This document shows, one piece after another, positions 7,557 through 15,590 of a stretch of DNA of 64,000 nt. The stretch lies in NCBI GenBank assembly GCA_003001795.1, contig PVNI01000001.1:558001-622000 (forward strand), in the 5' to 3' direction. The notes beneath the pieces are model-generated. The model saw nothing but the letters and a program-made list of their open reading frames with translations. It was not told the origin of the DNA and did no database searches. The position numbers were made by a program, and so were the translations under genes. The stretch is from Actinomadura viridilutea. Its GTDB lineage: Bacteria > Actinomycetota > Actinomycetes > Streptosporangiales > Streptosporangiaceae. Position 1 is the stretch's first letter. Every line of letters begins with the position of its first letter.

Positions 7557-8423
7557 ATGCGGACACTGGACCTGATCTTCGCTCATCCGGTGCCGCCGGA
7601 GGAGTTGTTCGATCTGGTCTCCTCGTTCGGAGGCGTTTCCACCGGAAATGTCGACGCCCCCGCCGAGGTCAGCATCTCGCGCGGCCGTGCCTGGATACTG
7701 GTGCACGGATACCCGCCGGACCGGCTGGAGTTGGCGCCCCGCTGGATTCCCCTCTACACGGAGGCGCTCCGAGCGCCGCCGCGGGGAAGGGTCATCGTGC
7801 ATGTGGCGCGGGCCACGGGCAGTGAATGGTTGGCGGCCGAGTTCGTCCTGGCGGCAGAGGAGAAATGGGACGGCCGTTTCGTCATCGACGATTTCGCCGA
7901 CGAGGTCGTCACGCTCGATGAGTTCCACACCAGGCTGGCCGAGCGCCACAGCGGCTTCTTCTGGCCGGGCTATGACGCATCCCCTCGCGCGCTCCGGGAG
8001 GCCCGGGCCATTTCGGTCGAGGTGCTGCTGCCCGCGCAGGCGCAACCGCGCACGGTCGAGCGCTTTCTGATGTCGATCGGCGCGGCGATGCATCCCGACG
8101 ACCATGCCGACGCGTCATTGACGCGCGGGAACGCGCGGATCTGGGTGCGTCTTCGAGAACCGGGGGTCATGCCTTCGGATGTCAACGCGGATCGCCTGCG
8201 CGGCCATCTCGCTCTCCTGGGCGCGCCGCCCTATCACTCGTTCGCTTTGGACGTCTTCGACACCGAGGAGTCGCAGCGGCTCGCTCTGGAATTCCTTGAG
8301 GCGTTGGCTGCGAAATGGGCGCTGCTGCTGATCCTGCGGCCCGATTACAGCGTTCTGACGATGGACGACATCCGCGCCCGGGCCGCGTCTGATCCATCCG
8401 ACCCGTTCGCTTCCGGGGGCTGA
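7557..8423 (+). CDS. 288-residue orphan protein made of two repeated ~125-residue domains
   Basis: I do not recognise the family. Two halves align to each other. ISRGRAWILVHGYPPDRLEL pairs with LTRGNARIWVRLREPGVMPS. EWLAAEFVLAAEEKWDG pairs with QRLALEFLEALAAKWAL, and the ends VVTLDE and VLTMDD pair too. Each half looks like a small alpha/beta fold. There is no signal peptide or transmembrane segment. GAGGG at 7541-7545 is the only ribosome-site-like sequence before ATG 7557. In this toxin island it could be a tandem immunity protein, but no cognate toxin is adjacent. Confidence 0.65.
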   Translation: MRTLDLIFAHPVPPEELFDLVSSFGGVSTGNVDAPAEVSISRGRAWILVHGYPPDRLELAPRWIPLYTEALRAPPRGRVIVHVARATGSEWLAAEFVLAAEEKWDGRFVIDDFADEVVTLDEFHTRLAERHSGFFWPGYDASPRALREARAISVEVLLPAQAQPRTVERFLMSIGAAMHPDDHADASLTRGNARIWVRLREPGVMPSDVNADRLRGHLALLGAPPYHSFALDVFDTEESQRLALEFLEALAAKWALLLILRPDYSVLTMDDIRARAASDPSDPFASGG

Positions 8424-8473
8424 CCGATATTTCCCAGGCTTCCGCGCACCCAGAAGTGGACGTCCACCGGGCG

Positions 8474-8695
8474 GGGCGGTGTTCGCGCGGGAAAAGGTGA
8501 CCGTTCCCTCGCAGAGGCCGCCCTTGGACACCATGGTGGAGCTGATGCGCATCTGGGGGAACGGTCTGTGGTCCACGCCGGCCCGTTAGGTGAGTGGCTG
8601 GCTGTGCGAGCGTCTCAGGCGAGACGGGATGAAGGAGGACCGCAGATGCTGTTTCGCCCTGCTTGCGGCTGTCCTCCCCGATCTCGGGGAAGTGC
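8474..8695 (+). pseudogene. Decayed internal copy of the candidate immunity gene at 3686
   Basis: This segment matches about positions 4041-4255 of the intact gene. Examples are VELMRIWGNGLWSTPAR against VELTRVWAEDLWPTLTR, and CFALLAAVLPDLGE against YFALLAAVVPDLGD. A CAG-to-TAG change makes a stop at 8587-8589, and frame changes follow. Neither the start nor the C-terminal half is present, so it cannot be functional. Confidence 0.8.
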
Positions 8696-8764
8696 GTCCA
8701 CGTCGACTTCACCGTCGCCCGCGTGTGGACGGAGTCGGTGAGTTTGGCCGTTGGGCGCCGTCGT

Positions 8765-8951
8765 GACGTGGCTGGTCAGCTTCGAGTGCGACCGTTCTCG
8801 CAGTAGGGGCCTGCTCCCCGCATGTGGCGCACTCGGGAGCTGCCCAGGCAGCTTGTATTCAAGCAATTGGTCGTGCTCAGGCGCAGGGGGCCGAGGTGCC
8901 GCGATGCCCTTGGGGCCGTTCATGCCGATTGGAGTGCTCGTGCGCGCGTGA
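8765..8951 (+). pseudogene. Decayed C-terminal copy of a prepilin peptidase gene
   Basis: The end reads MPLGPFMPIGVLVRA, against IPFGPFMLLGALVGVLVHA in the intact copy at 5703. Further upstream, nucleotide similarity continues through frame changes (GSLYS matches GGLYS). The catalytic aspartates are missing. The best-supported part is 8840-8951; the left limit is approximate. Confidence 0.7.
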
Positions 8952-8998
8952 GCTGACCGGCGGAAGAGAACCTTGCGGTCCCGCCCGCCGGTCGGCTC
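8950..8998 (-). terminator. Hairpin at the end of the LCP gene
   Basis: Arms 8950-8963 and 8985-8998 pair over 13 of 14 positions around a 21-base loop, overlapping the stop codon of the minus-strand LCP gene. It may act as a terminator. It has no clear U-tract. Confidence 0.4.
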
Positions 8999-11231
8999 AC
9001 TTGCAGGGGTTCTTGCCCGCCTTGACGCCGCCGGCGATCTTGTCGATGGCGGGCGGGGCGAGGCGGACGCCGGGTCTGCCGATGACGAGGGTGATGTGGT
9101 CGGCGGGGGCGTTTCCGTCCGCGGTCAGGACGGCGTTGGGGACGACCGCCGCCAGTGCGGACGCCTGGCCTTCCGCCGACGGGTTGTAGATGATGCGGCT
9201 CTCCGGAGCCTCGGCCTCCTTCTTGATCTTCTTGTCGACCTTGAAGCCGCGGTTCCGCAGCCGACGGGCGACCCCGCGGGCGTCCTTGGCGCCCGCGTCC
9301 ACCACCGTCACCTTGACCTTGTCGGGCGACGGGACGGCCGGCTTGGGCGCGGGCGGCTGCTCGGCGGGCAGCTCGCTGTCGTGGCGGATCGCCTCGAACA
9401 GCGGTCTGGCCCGCTCCTCGTTCCACTGGACGCGGTTGGGGTCGGGCTCGTAACGCTCCACCGGGACCGTGACGAACCGCACCTGGCCGGCCTTCAACCC
9501 GCGCAGCCCCTCGGCCAGCTTCCGCATGGCCTGGAAATCGAGGTCCTCGTCGGTGGTGACCGACTTGGAGACGGCCTTGAGGAACTTGTAGGTCTTGGCC
9601 GGGTCGGTCAGCACCTCGCTGCTGGTGGCCTTGTCCACGACGGACGCCATGAACTTCTGCTGCCGCTCGATGCGTTCCAGGTCCGAGCCGTTGCCCAGCG
9701 TGTAGCGGGCGCGGACGTAGCCGAGGGCCTGCTCGCCCTTGACGGTCTGCTTGCCGGCCTTCAGCACCAGTTCGGCGCGCGGGTCGTTGACGGGACGGTC
9801 GACGCAGATCTCCACGCCGCCCAGCGCGTCCACCACCCGCTTGAACCCGGCGAAGTCCACCTGCACGAAGTGGTCGATGTGGATGCCGGTCAGCTTCTCC
9901 AGCGTCTTCCAGGTGCAGGTCGGACCGGCGAACGCGAACGCGGTGTTGAGCATCCCGAACCGGCCGGGGACGGTGCCGCCCTTCTCCTTCTTGCAGTCGG
10001 GGATCTGCACCATCGAGTCGCGGGGGAAGCTGATCCCCACGGCCTGGTCGCGGTTCGGGGACAGGTGCAGCAGGATCGCTGTGTCGGAGCGCGCGCCCGT
10101 CAAGCCCGCGGCCGCCCCGTAGCGGGCGTTCTCGCCCTCGCGGGTGTCGGACCCGATGAGCAGGATGTTCAGCGACTTGTTCAGCTTCTTGGGGCGGTCG
10201 GTGCCCAGCTGGTCGGTGACGTCCTTCTTCTCGATCCCGCCCATCAGGTCGGCGTAGAGCCAGTAGACGCCGACGGCGGCCGCCGCGACCAGCGCGGTGG
10301 CGCCGATCGCCACGCGCCGCCATATCCTGCGCCGCCGCTTCTTGCGGTCGGCGGGTGCGGCGGACTTCTCGGCAGCGGTGCTGTCCTTGTCTTTGGCCGA
10401 CGTGGTTTCGCCGTCGCCGGACGCGTTGTCGCGGTCCGTCTGCGCGTCTGGGGCGGACGGATCAGAGCCGGCGCCTGCGTCAGTCGCGTCGGCTGCTGCC
10501 GCGGACGTGCCGGATGTGTTCTCGGTGGTGGGGCCGTCCTTGTCCTTGGTCGACGTGGCTTCGCCGTCTGCCGTGGCGTCTGAGGCGGCCGGTTCGGAGG
10601 CAGCGGCTGTATTCGCCGTGTCTGCTGCGGGCGTGTTCTTTCGGTCGGCGGTCGCGGCGGGTTCAGCGGGCTCCTTGGCGGAGGCGCCGTCCTTGTCTTT
10701 GGCCGTCGTGGTTTCGGCGTCTGCCTTGGCGTCAGGCGACGTGCTGCGGCCGGAGGTGGGGGAGACGGACTCGTTGTCGTGGTCCGCCTGGTTGTCGGTT
10801 GCGGTCTTGTCTGTGCCGACCGTTTCGGAGGCCGCAGCTGCGTTCGTCGTGCCGGCTGCGGCCGGGGACGTGCCGGGAGTGTTCTTCCGGTCGGCGCTCG
10901 GGTCGGTGGTGGCGCCGTTCTTGTCCTTGGTCGACGTGGGTTCGTCGTCTGCCGTGGCGTCCGACGCGTTATCGCGGTCCGTCGTGTTGCGGGGTGCGGT
11001 CTTGTGCGCGTCGGTCGGTTCGGAATCGTCGGCCGCTGTGCTCGTCGTGTCGGCCGGTTCGGGGGTGTCGGCGGACGCGGGCGTGTCGGTGGAGTCCGTG
11101 GCGGGCTCGGAGCCCGGGGCGCCTTCGGCGGCTGTGGAGCCGGGGGAGCTCGTGGCGGGAGCGGCGCCGGGGGTGTCGCTGGTGGCGGGGTCCTTCGCGA
11201 GGTCGTCGCGTCCGGGGTCGTTGTCGCTCAT
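8997..11231 (-). CDS. LytR-CpsA-Psr (LCP) family cell-wall ligase with long repetitive N-terminal tail
   Basis: LCP enzymes attach polyprenyl-linked glycopolymers to peptidoglycan outside the membrane. Of 744 residues, about 1-300 are an acidic Ala/Thr/Asp/Ser-rich disordered region with recurring KDKDG and ADRKNTP motifs. It ends in a basic cluster (KKRRRRIWRR) and one transmembrane helix (~305-325). The LCP domain follows, with the conserved LLIGSDTREG, RSDTAILLHLSP and SFPRDSMVQIP blocks. A C-terminal LytR_C domain ends the protein (VTVVDAGAKDARGVARRL onward). The orientation puts the disordered tail in the cytoplasm, which is unusually long for this family. The ATG at 11231 is well placed. 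The 458-bp gap to sdh1 separates two divergent units. Confidence 0.9.
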   Translation of the reverse strand: MSDNDPGRDDLAKDPATSDTPGAAPATSSPGSTAAEGAPGSEPATDSTDTPASADTPEPADTTSTAADDSEPTDAHKTAPRNTTDRDNASDATADDEPTSTKDKNGATTDPSADRKNTPGTSPAAAGTTNAAAASETVGTDKTATDNQADHDNESVSPTSGRSTSPDAKADAETTTAKDKDGASAKEPAEPAATADRKNTPAADTANTAAASEPAASDATADGEATSTKDKDGPTTENTSGTSAAAADATDAGAGSDPSAPDAQTDRDNASGDGETTSAKDKDSTAAEKSAAPADRKKRRRRIWRRVAIGATALVAAAAVGVYWLYADLMGGIEKKDVTDQLGTDRPKKLNKSLNILLIGSDTREGENARYGAAAGLTGARSDTAILLHLSPNRDQAVGISFPRDSMVQIPDCKKEKGGTVPGRFGMLNTAFAFAGPTCTWKTLEKLTGIHIDHFVQVDFAGFKRVVDALGGVEICVDRPVNDPRAELVLKAGKQTVKGEQALGYVRARYTLGNGSDLERIERQQKFMASVVDKATSSEVLTDPAKTYKFLKAVSKSVTTDEDLDFQAMRKLAEGLRGLKAGQVRFVTVPVERYEPDPNRVQWNEERARPLFEAIRHDSELPAEQPPAPKPAVPSPDKVKVTVVDAGAKDARGVARRLRNRGFKVDKKIKKEAEAPESRIIYNPSAEGQASALAAVVPNAVLTADGNAPADHITLVIGRPGVRLAPPAIDKIAGGVKAGKNPCK

Positions 11232-11458
11232 CGGTCCCGTTTCAGCAGGCCCTGCCAGGGCGTTGGATTGTCAATAGCTGTCAGTTTATGCAGGTGCCGC
11301 CGATGTCAGGGGTGCTGAAGCGGCGGGGCGCCGCATTCGGCCAATTGCGCGCGCCGGATCGGCCGGGCGGGGTCTGTTCGGGCCGGGGCGGGGAGCGGCG
11401 GCGGGCGGGGCGGAGGCGATTCGATGCTGATTCGCGCTCGTCTCGATTCCCGGGGGTC

Positions 11459-11473
11459 ATAACCCCTGGTTAT
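11459..11473. promoter_or_regulatory. 15-bp palindromic operator upstream of sdh1
   Basis: ATAACCCCTGGTTAT is a perfect inverted repeat (6-bp arms, 3-bp centre) that extends by one more pair to CATAACC...GGTTATG. Its ATA/TAT ends resemble LysR-type sites. The sdh2 operon has the same pattern at 20928-20942. The LysR gene at 16399 is the obvious candidate to bind both; that is inferred. Confidence 0.55.
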
Positions 11474-11504
11474 GGGTTCTCCGGGGTTGCGGCCTTCCAA
11501 AATC

Positions 11505-11520
11505 TGTGGCCAGGGTCACA
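11505..11520. promoter_or_regulatory. Crp/GlxR-like site upstream of sdh1
   Basis: TGTGGCCAGGGTCACA fits TGTGR-N6-TCACA, close to the actinobacterial Crp/GlxR consensus TGTGA-N6-TCACA. A Crp-family regulator is encoded at 15591, and GlxR is known to control sdhCAB in Corynebacterium. The link here is inferred. Confidence 0.5.
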
Positions 11521-11544
11521 GCAAAGGCTGGCTGTTATGTATGT

Positions 11545-11559
11545 CACAGTGCCACTGTG
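11545..11559. promoter_or_regulatory. CACAGTG-C-CACTGTG palindrome near the sdh1 promoter
   Basis: This perfect 7-bp inverted repeat with a 1-bp centre overlaps the space between the proposed -35 and -10 boxes, where a bound regulator would block initiation. The protein that binds it is unknown. Confidence 0.4.
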
Positions 11560-11689
11560 GTGACGTAAGGTCGCCTGACCGAAAGCGCGCACGAGGCGTC
11601 ACCGCCTGTCGCGGCCGAGGCGCGGCGGCCGCGCGGTGCGCGCGGCCGTGGTACGGGGACCGGATGACCCGAACTCAGGAGTGCGAGCG

Positions 11690-12493
11690 ATGAGCACTGT
11701 GGAGGCGCCCGCCAAAGCGCGCGCCAAGATCAAGGAACGGACCCTCCGGCGGGACAACTGGCGCGTGTACCCGATCACCACCCTGGTGGCGTTCACCGCC
11801 TGGGTGGCGTACGCGACGGTACGCGCGTTCTGGGGCTCGGCCTTCTACGTGCCCGAGTACCACTACCTGACGCCGTTCTACTCGCCGTGCGTCAACGAGA
11901 TCTGCGGCGAGGCCGCCGAGTTCGGCACGTTCCTGCCCGCGTCGACCAGGGGCTGGATCCCGTTCGCGGCGGTGTCCCTGCCGTTCCTGCTGCTGTTCCG
12001 GCTGACCTGCTACTACTACCGCAAGGCCTACTACCGGTCGTACTGGGCGTCGCCGCCCGCGTGCGCGGTGGCCGAACCGCACAAGCGGTACACCGGCGAG
12101 CGGCGGTTCCCGCTGATCGGGCAGAACCTGCACCGCTACTTCTGGCTGGCCGCGGTCGTCATCTCGCTGATCAACACCTGGGACGTGATCCGCGCGTTCC
12201 GCGGCGAGGACGGCGGGTTCGGCGTGGGGCTGGGCACGCTGATCCTGCTCGTGAACCTGATCCTGCTGTGGGCGTACACGCTGTCGTGCCACTCCTGCCG
12301 GCACATCGTCGGCGGGCGGCTGAAGCACTTCTCCAAGCACCCGGTGCGGTACTGGATGTGGCAGCAGGTCTCCAGGATGAACCAGCGGCACGGACAGTAC
12401 GCGCTGATCACGCTGGGTTCGCTGGTGGTGACGGACCTGTACATCGCGCTCGTGGCCAGCGGAACCATCTCCGACCTGCGCATCTTCAACTGA
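11690..12493 (+). CDS. Succinate dehydrogenase membrane-anchor subunit (Sdh1 type)
   Basis: This 267-residue protein has about five hydrophobic segments and several His residues suited to haem ligation (YHYL, NLHRYFW, SCHSCRHIVGG). It matches the long membrane subunit of the mycobacterial Sdh1 class (Rv0249c type), which anchors the flavoprotein and iron-sulfur subunits and passes electrons to menaquinone. The ATG at 11690 follows AGGAG at 11677-11681. The flavoprotein and Fe-S genes follow in the same direction, giving anchor-flavoprotein-FeS order. A second, different sdh operon lies at 17478-20868. Confidence 0.85.
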   Translation: MSTVEAPAKARAKIKERTLRRDNWRVYPITTLVAFTAWVAYATVRAFWGSAFYVPEYHYLTPFYSPCVNEICGEAAEFGTFLPASTRGWIPFAAVSLPFLLLFRLTCYYYRKAYYRSYWASPPACAVAEPHKRYTGERRFPLIGQNLHRYFWLAAVVISLINTWDVIRAFRGEDGGFGVGLGTLILLVNLILLWAYTLSCHSCRHIVGGRLKHFSKHPVRYWMWQQVSRMNQRHGQYALITLGSLVVTDLYIALVASGTISDLRIFN

Positions 12494-12637
12494 GGACGGG
12501 CATGCCATGGGGACGAGCGCAAGCACGGCCGCGGGACCCCGCGCGCGGGCGCGGCGGGCGGACGGGGCGACCGCGGGCAGGCAGGGCGGCGCGGCGGCGC
12601 GCCGCGAAGGCGACCGGACGGGACCGGGGAGCAGGTC

Positions 12638-14581
12638 ATGAGTGAGATCGAAAGGCACGCCTACGACGTCGTGGTGATCGGCGCGGGCGGTGCCGGGCTG
12701 CGCGCCGCGATCGAGGCCCGGATGCAGGGCAAGAAGACCGCGGTCATCTCCAAGTCGCTGTTCGGCAAGGCCCACACCGTCATGGCCGAGGGCGGCGCGG
12801 CCGCCGCGATGGGCAACGTCAACCCCAAGGACAACTGGAAGGTCCACTTCCGCGACACCATGCGCGGGGGCAAGTTCCTCAACAACTGGCGGATGGCCGA
12901 GCTGCACGCCAAGGAGGCCCCCGACCGGGTGTGGGAGCTGGAGGCCTGGGGGGCGCTGTTCGACCGCACCAAGGACGGCAAGATCAGCCAGCGCAACTTC
13001 GGCGGGCACGAGTACCCGCGGCTGGCGCACGTCGGCGACCGCACCGGGCTGGAGCTGATCCGCACGCTGCAGCAGAAGGTCGTGGCGCTGCAGCAGGAGG
13101 ACCACCGCGAGTACGGCGACTACGAGGCCCGCATCAAGGTGTGGGCGGAGACGACCGTCACCCGGCTGCTGAAGGACGGCGACCGGATCTGCGGCGCGTT
13201 CGCCTACGTCCGCGAGACCGGCAAGTTCGTGGTGTTCGAGGCGCCGGCCGTGGTGCTGGCCACCGGCGGCATCGGCAAGGCGTTCAAGGTGACGTCCAAC
13301 TCCTGGGAGTACACCGGGGACGGGCACGCGCTGGCGCTGCTGGCCGGGGCGACGCTGCTGAACATGGAGTTCGTCCAGTTCCACCCCACCGGGATGGTCT
13401 GGCCGCCGTCGGTGAAGGGCATCCTGGTCACCGAGTCGGTGCGCGGCGACCGCGGGGTGCTGAAGAACTCCGAGGGCAAGCGGTTCATGTTCGACTACAT
13501 CCCGGAGGTGTTCAAGGACAAGTACGCCACCTCCGAGGAGGAGGCGGACCGCTGGTACGACGACCCGGACAACAACCGCCGTCCCCCCGAGCTGCTGCCC
13601 CGCGACGAGGTCGCCCGCGCGATCAACGCCGAGGTCAAGGCGGGACGCGGCTCGCCGCACGGCGGCGTGTACCTGACCGTCGTGGACCGGATGCCCGGCG
13701 GCGCGGAGGAGATCAAGCGGCGGCTGCCGTCGATGTACCACCAGTTCAAGGAGCTGGCCGGCGTCGACATCACCACCGAGCCGATGGAGGTCGGCCCGAC
13801 CTGCCACTACGTGATGGGCGGCGTGGAGGTCGACCCGGACACCGCCGCCGCGCTGGTCCCGGGCCTGTTCGCGGCGGGCGAGGTGGCCGGCGGCATGCAC
13901 GGCTCCAACCGGCTGGGCGGCAACTCGCTGAGCGACCTGCTGGTGTTCGGCCGCCGCGCCGGGCTCGGCGCCGCCGAGTACGTCGACTCCCTGGGCGAGC
14001 GGCCGACGGTGCCGGACGAGGCGGTCGAGGCCGCGGTCGCCGAGGCGCTGGCGCCGTTCGAGCGCAAGGGCGGGGAGAACCCGTACGCGGTGCACGCCGA
14101 GCTGCAGCAGACGATGAACGACCTGGTCGGCATCATCCGCAAGGAGGAGGAGCTCAAGCAGGCCCTCGAGGCGCTGGACAAGCTGCGCGAACGCGTCCGC
14201 GACGTCAGCGTCGAGCCGGTCGCGGTGAACGACGGACGCGGCTACCACCCCGGCTGGCACCTGGCCCTGGACCTGCGGAACATGCTGCTGGTGTCGCAGG
14301 CGATCGCCAAGGCGGCGCTGGAGCGGCAGGAGAGCCGCGGCGGGCACACCCGCGACGACTACCCGCAGATGTCGCCCGAATGGCGCAAGATCAATCTGGT
14401 CGTCCGCCTGGCCGGCGATCCGGACGACCTGCGCGTGGAGCTCAAGCGCCAGGAGATGGAGCCGATGCGCGAGGACCTGCTCGCGCTGTTCGAGATCGAC
14501 GAGCTGAAGAAGTACCTCACCGCCGAGGAGCTCCCGGCCGAGGCCGCCGCCGGTGACGAGGACGAGGAGGGCGACCGATGA
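12638..14581 (+). CDS. sdhA: Succinate dehydrogenase flavoprotein subunit (Sdh1)
   Basis: The 647-residue subunit oxidises succinate to fumarate with covalently bound FAD. The Rossmann motif VIGAGGAGLRAAIEA is at residues ~12-26, the FAD-attachment region is around KAHTVMAEGGAAAA, and the active-site blocks QFHPTGM, TESVRGDRG and MHGSNRLGGNSLSD follow. Its length agrees with mycobacterial Sdh1 (646). GGGGAG seven bases upstream supports the ATG at 12638. It overlaps the next gene by ATGA (stop and start share bases 14578-14581), so translation is probably coupled. The paralogue at 18233 is of a different subgroup. Confidence 0.93.
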   Translation: MSEIERHAYDVVVIGAGGAGLRAAIEARMQGKKTAVISKSLFGKAHTVMAEGGAAAAMGNVNPKDNWKVHFRDTMRGGKFLNNWRMAELHAKEAPDRVWELEAWGALFDRTKDGKISQRNFGGHEYPRLAHVGDRTGLELIRTLQQKVVALQQEDHREYGDYEARIKVWAETTVTRLLKDGDRICGAFAYVRETGKFVVFEAPAVVLATGGIGKAFKVTSNSWEYTGDGHALALLAGATLLNMEFVQFHPTGMVWPPSVKGILVTESVRGDRGVLKNSEGKRFMFDYIPEVFKDKYATSEEEADRWYDDPDNNRRPPELLPRDEVARAINAEVKAGRGSPHGGVYLTVVDRMPGGAEEIKRRLPSMYHQFKELAGVDITTEPMEVGPTCHYVMGGVEVDPDTAAALVPGLFAAGEVAGGMHGSNRLGGNSLSDLLVFGRRAGLGAAEYVDSLGERPTVPDEAVEAAVAEALAPFERKGGENPYAVHAELQQTMNDLVGIIRKEEELKQALEALDKLRERVRDVSVEPVAVNDGRGYHPGWHLALDLRNMLLVSQAIAKAALERQESRGGHTRDDYPQMSPEWRKINLVVRLAGDPDDLRVELKRQEMEPMREDLLALFEIDELKKYLTAEELPAEAAAGDEDEEGDR

Positions 14582-15348
14582 GCTACAAGGCCAAGTTCCG
14601 GGTCTGGCGCGGCGACGCGGGCGAGGGCGAGCTCCGCGACTACACCGTCGAGGTCAACGAGGGCGAGGTCGTCCTCGACGTCATCCACCGGCTGCAGGCC
14701 ACCCAGGCGCCGGACCTGGCGGTGCGGTGGAACTGCAAGGCGGGCAAGTGCGGCTCCTGCTCCGCCGAGATCAACGGCATGCCGCGGCTGATGTGCATGA
14801 CGCGGATGTCGACGTTCGCGCCGGACGAGACGGTCACCGTCACCCCGATCCGCACCTTCCCGGTGATCCGCGACCTGGTCACCGACGTGTCGTTCAACTA
14901 CGAGAAGGCGCGGCAGATCCCCGCGTTCGACCCGGGCGACGTCAAGCCGGGCGAGTTCCGGATGCAGCAGGAGGACGTGGAGCGCTCGCAGGAGTTCCGC
15001 AAGTGCATCGAGTGCTTCCTGTGCAACAACGTCTGCCACGTCATCCGCGACCACGAGGAGAACAAGCCGAACTTCTCCGGGCCGCGGTTCCTCATGCGCA
15101 TCGCCGAGCTGGAGATGCACCCGGCTGACACCGCCGACCGGCGCAAGATCGCTCAGGACGACCACGGGCTGGGCTTCTGCAACATCACCAAGTGCTGCAC
15201 CGAGGTCTGCCCCGAGCACATCAAGATCACTGACAACGCGCTGATCCCGCTCAAGGAGCGCGTGGTCGGCCGCCGGTACGACCCGCTGGTGTGGCTCGGG
15301 TCCAAGCTCGGCATCGTCAAGAAGGGGGAGGACACCCCGTCCGCGTGA
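14578..15348 (+). CDS. sdhB: Succinate dehydrogenase iron-sulfur subunit (Sdh1)
   Basis: The 256-residue subunit carries electrons from FAD to the membrane anchor. The 2Fe-2S motif is CKAGKCGSCSAEIN with a distal Cys in RLMCMTRM. The [4Fe-4S]/[3Fe-4S] ligands are CIECFLCNNVCHV and CNITKCCTEVCPEH. The start overlaps sdhA. The C-terminus ends in a short charged tail (KKGEDTPSA). About 240 bases separate it from the Crp-family regulator downstream; these are very GC rich with several weak self-complementary stretches but no single clear terminator. Confidence 0.92.
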   Translation: MSYKAKFRVWRGDAGEGELRDYTVEVNEGEVVLDVIHRLQATQAPDLAVRWNCKAGKCGSCSAEINGMPRLMCMTRMSTFAPDETVTVTPIRTFPVIRDLVTDVSFNYEKARQIPAFDPGDVKPGEFRMQQEDVERSQEFRKCIECFLCNNVCHVIRDHEENKPNFSGPRFLMRIAELEMHPADTADRRKIAQDDHGLGFCNITKCCTEVCPEHIKITDNALIPLKERVVGRRYDPLVWLGSKLGIVKKGEDTPSA

Positions 15349-15590
15349 GCGGGACGCGTCCGTCGGCCGCGCGGCCGCGCGGGCGCGGCGGGCGGCGAGC
15401 CCCCGTCGCCGCCGCCCGCCGCGCTCGCCGTCTCCATGAAGGTTCGCGGTGCGGCGTGCGGACCGCACAGACCGCCCCCACCTTCGCGGACCGGGGGCGC
15501 GGTGTATAGGAAGAAGTACACAGAACGCGTGACGGATTCGTGATTTTGCGGCGGCTCACAAGGAGCGCCGGTCCGCTCTAGCGTGGAGAT

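Larger units (their letters stand above)
11232..11689. promoter_or_regulatory. Divergent regulatory region between the LCP gene and the sdh1 operon
   Basis: I see no gene in these 458 bases. The right half holds a 15-bp palindrome (11459-11473), a Crp-like site (11505-11520), another palindrome (11545-11559) and a possible sdh1 promoter (TGTCAC 11542-11547, TAAGGT 11566-11571, 18-base spacer). The left part contains a TTGACA-like box on the minus strand (~11262-11267), perhaps for the LCP gene. Confidence 0.5.

Noticed and set aside
8973..10583. 536-codon forward frame opposite the LCP gene
   Set aside because: Leu/Val/Gly/Arg repetitive shadow of the LCP coding strand.
12507..12641. 44-codon frame between the sdh1 anchor and flavoprotein genes, overlapping sdhA by ATGA
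   Set aside because: The peptide is only Arg/Ala/Gly-rich, has no ribosome site of its own, and no such subunit is known in these operons.
11675..14347. 890-codon minus-strand frame opposite sdh1
   Set aside because: Shadow of sdhA; the forward protein has all expected motifs.
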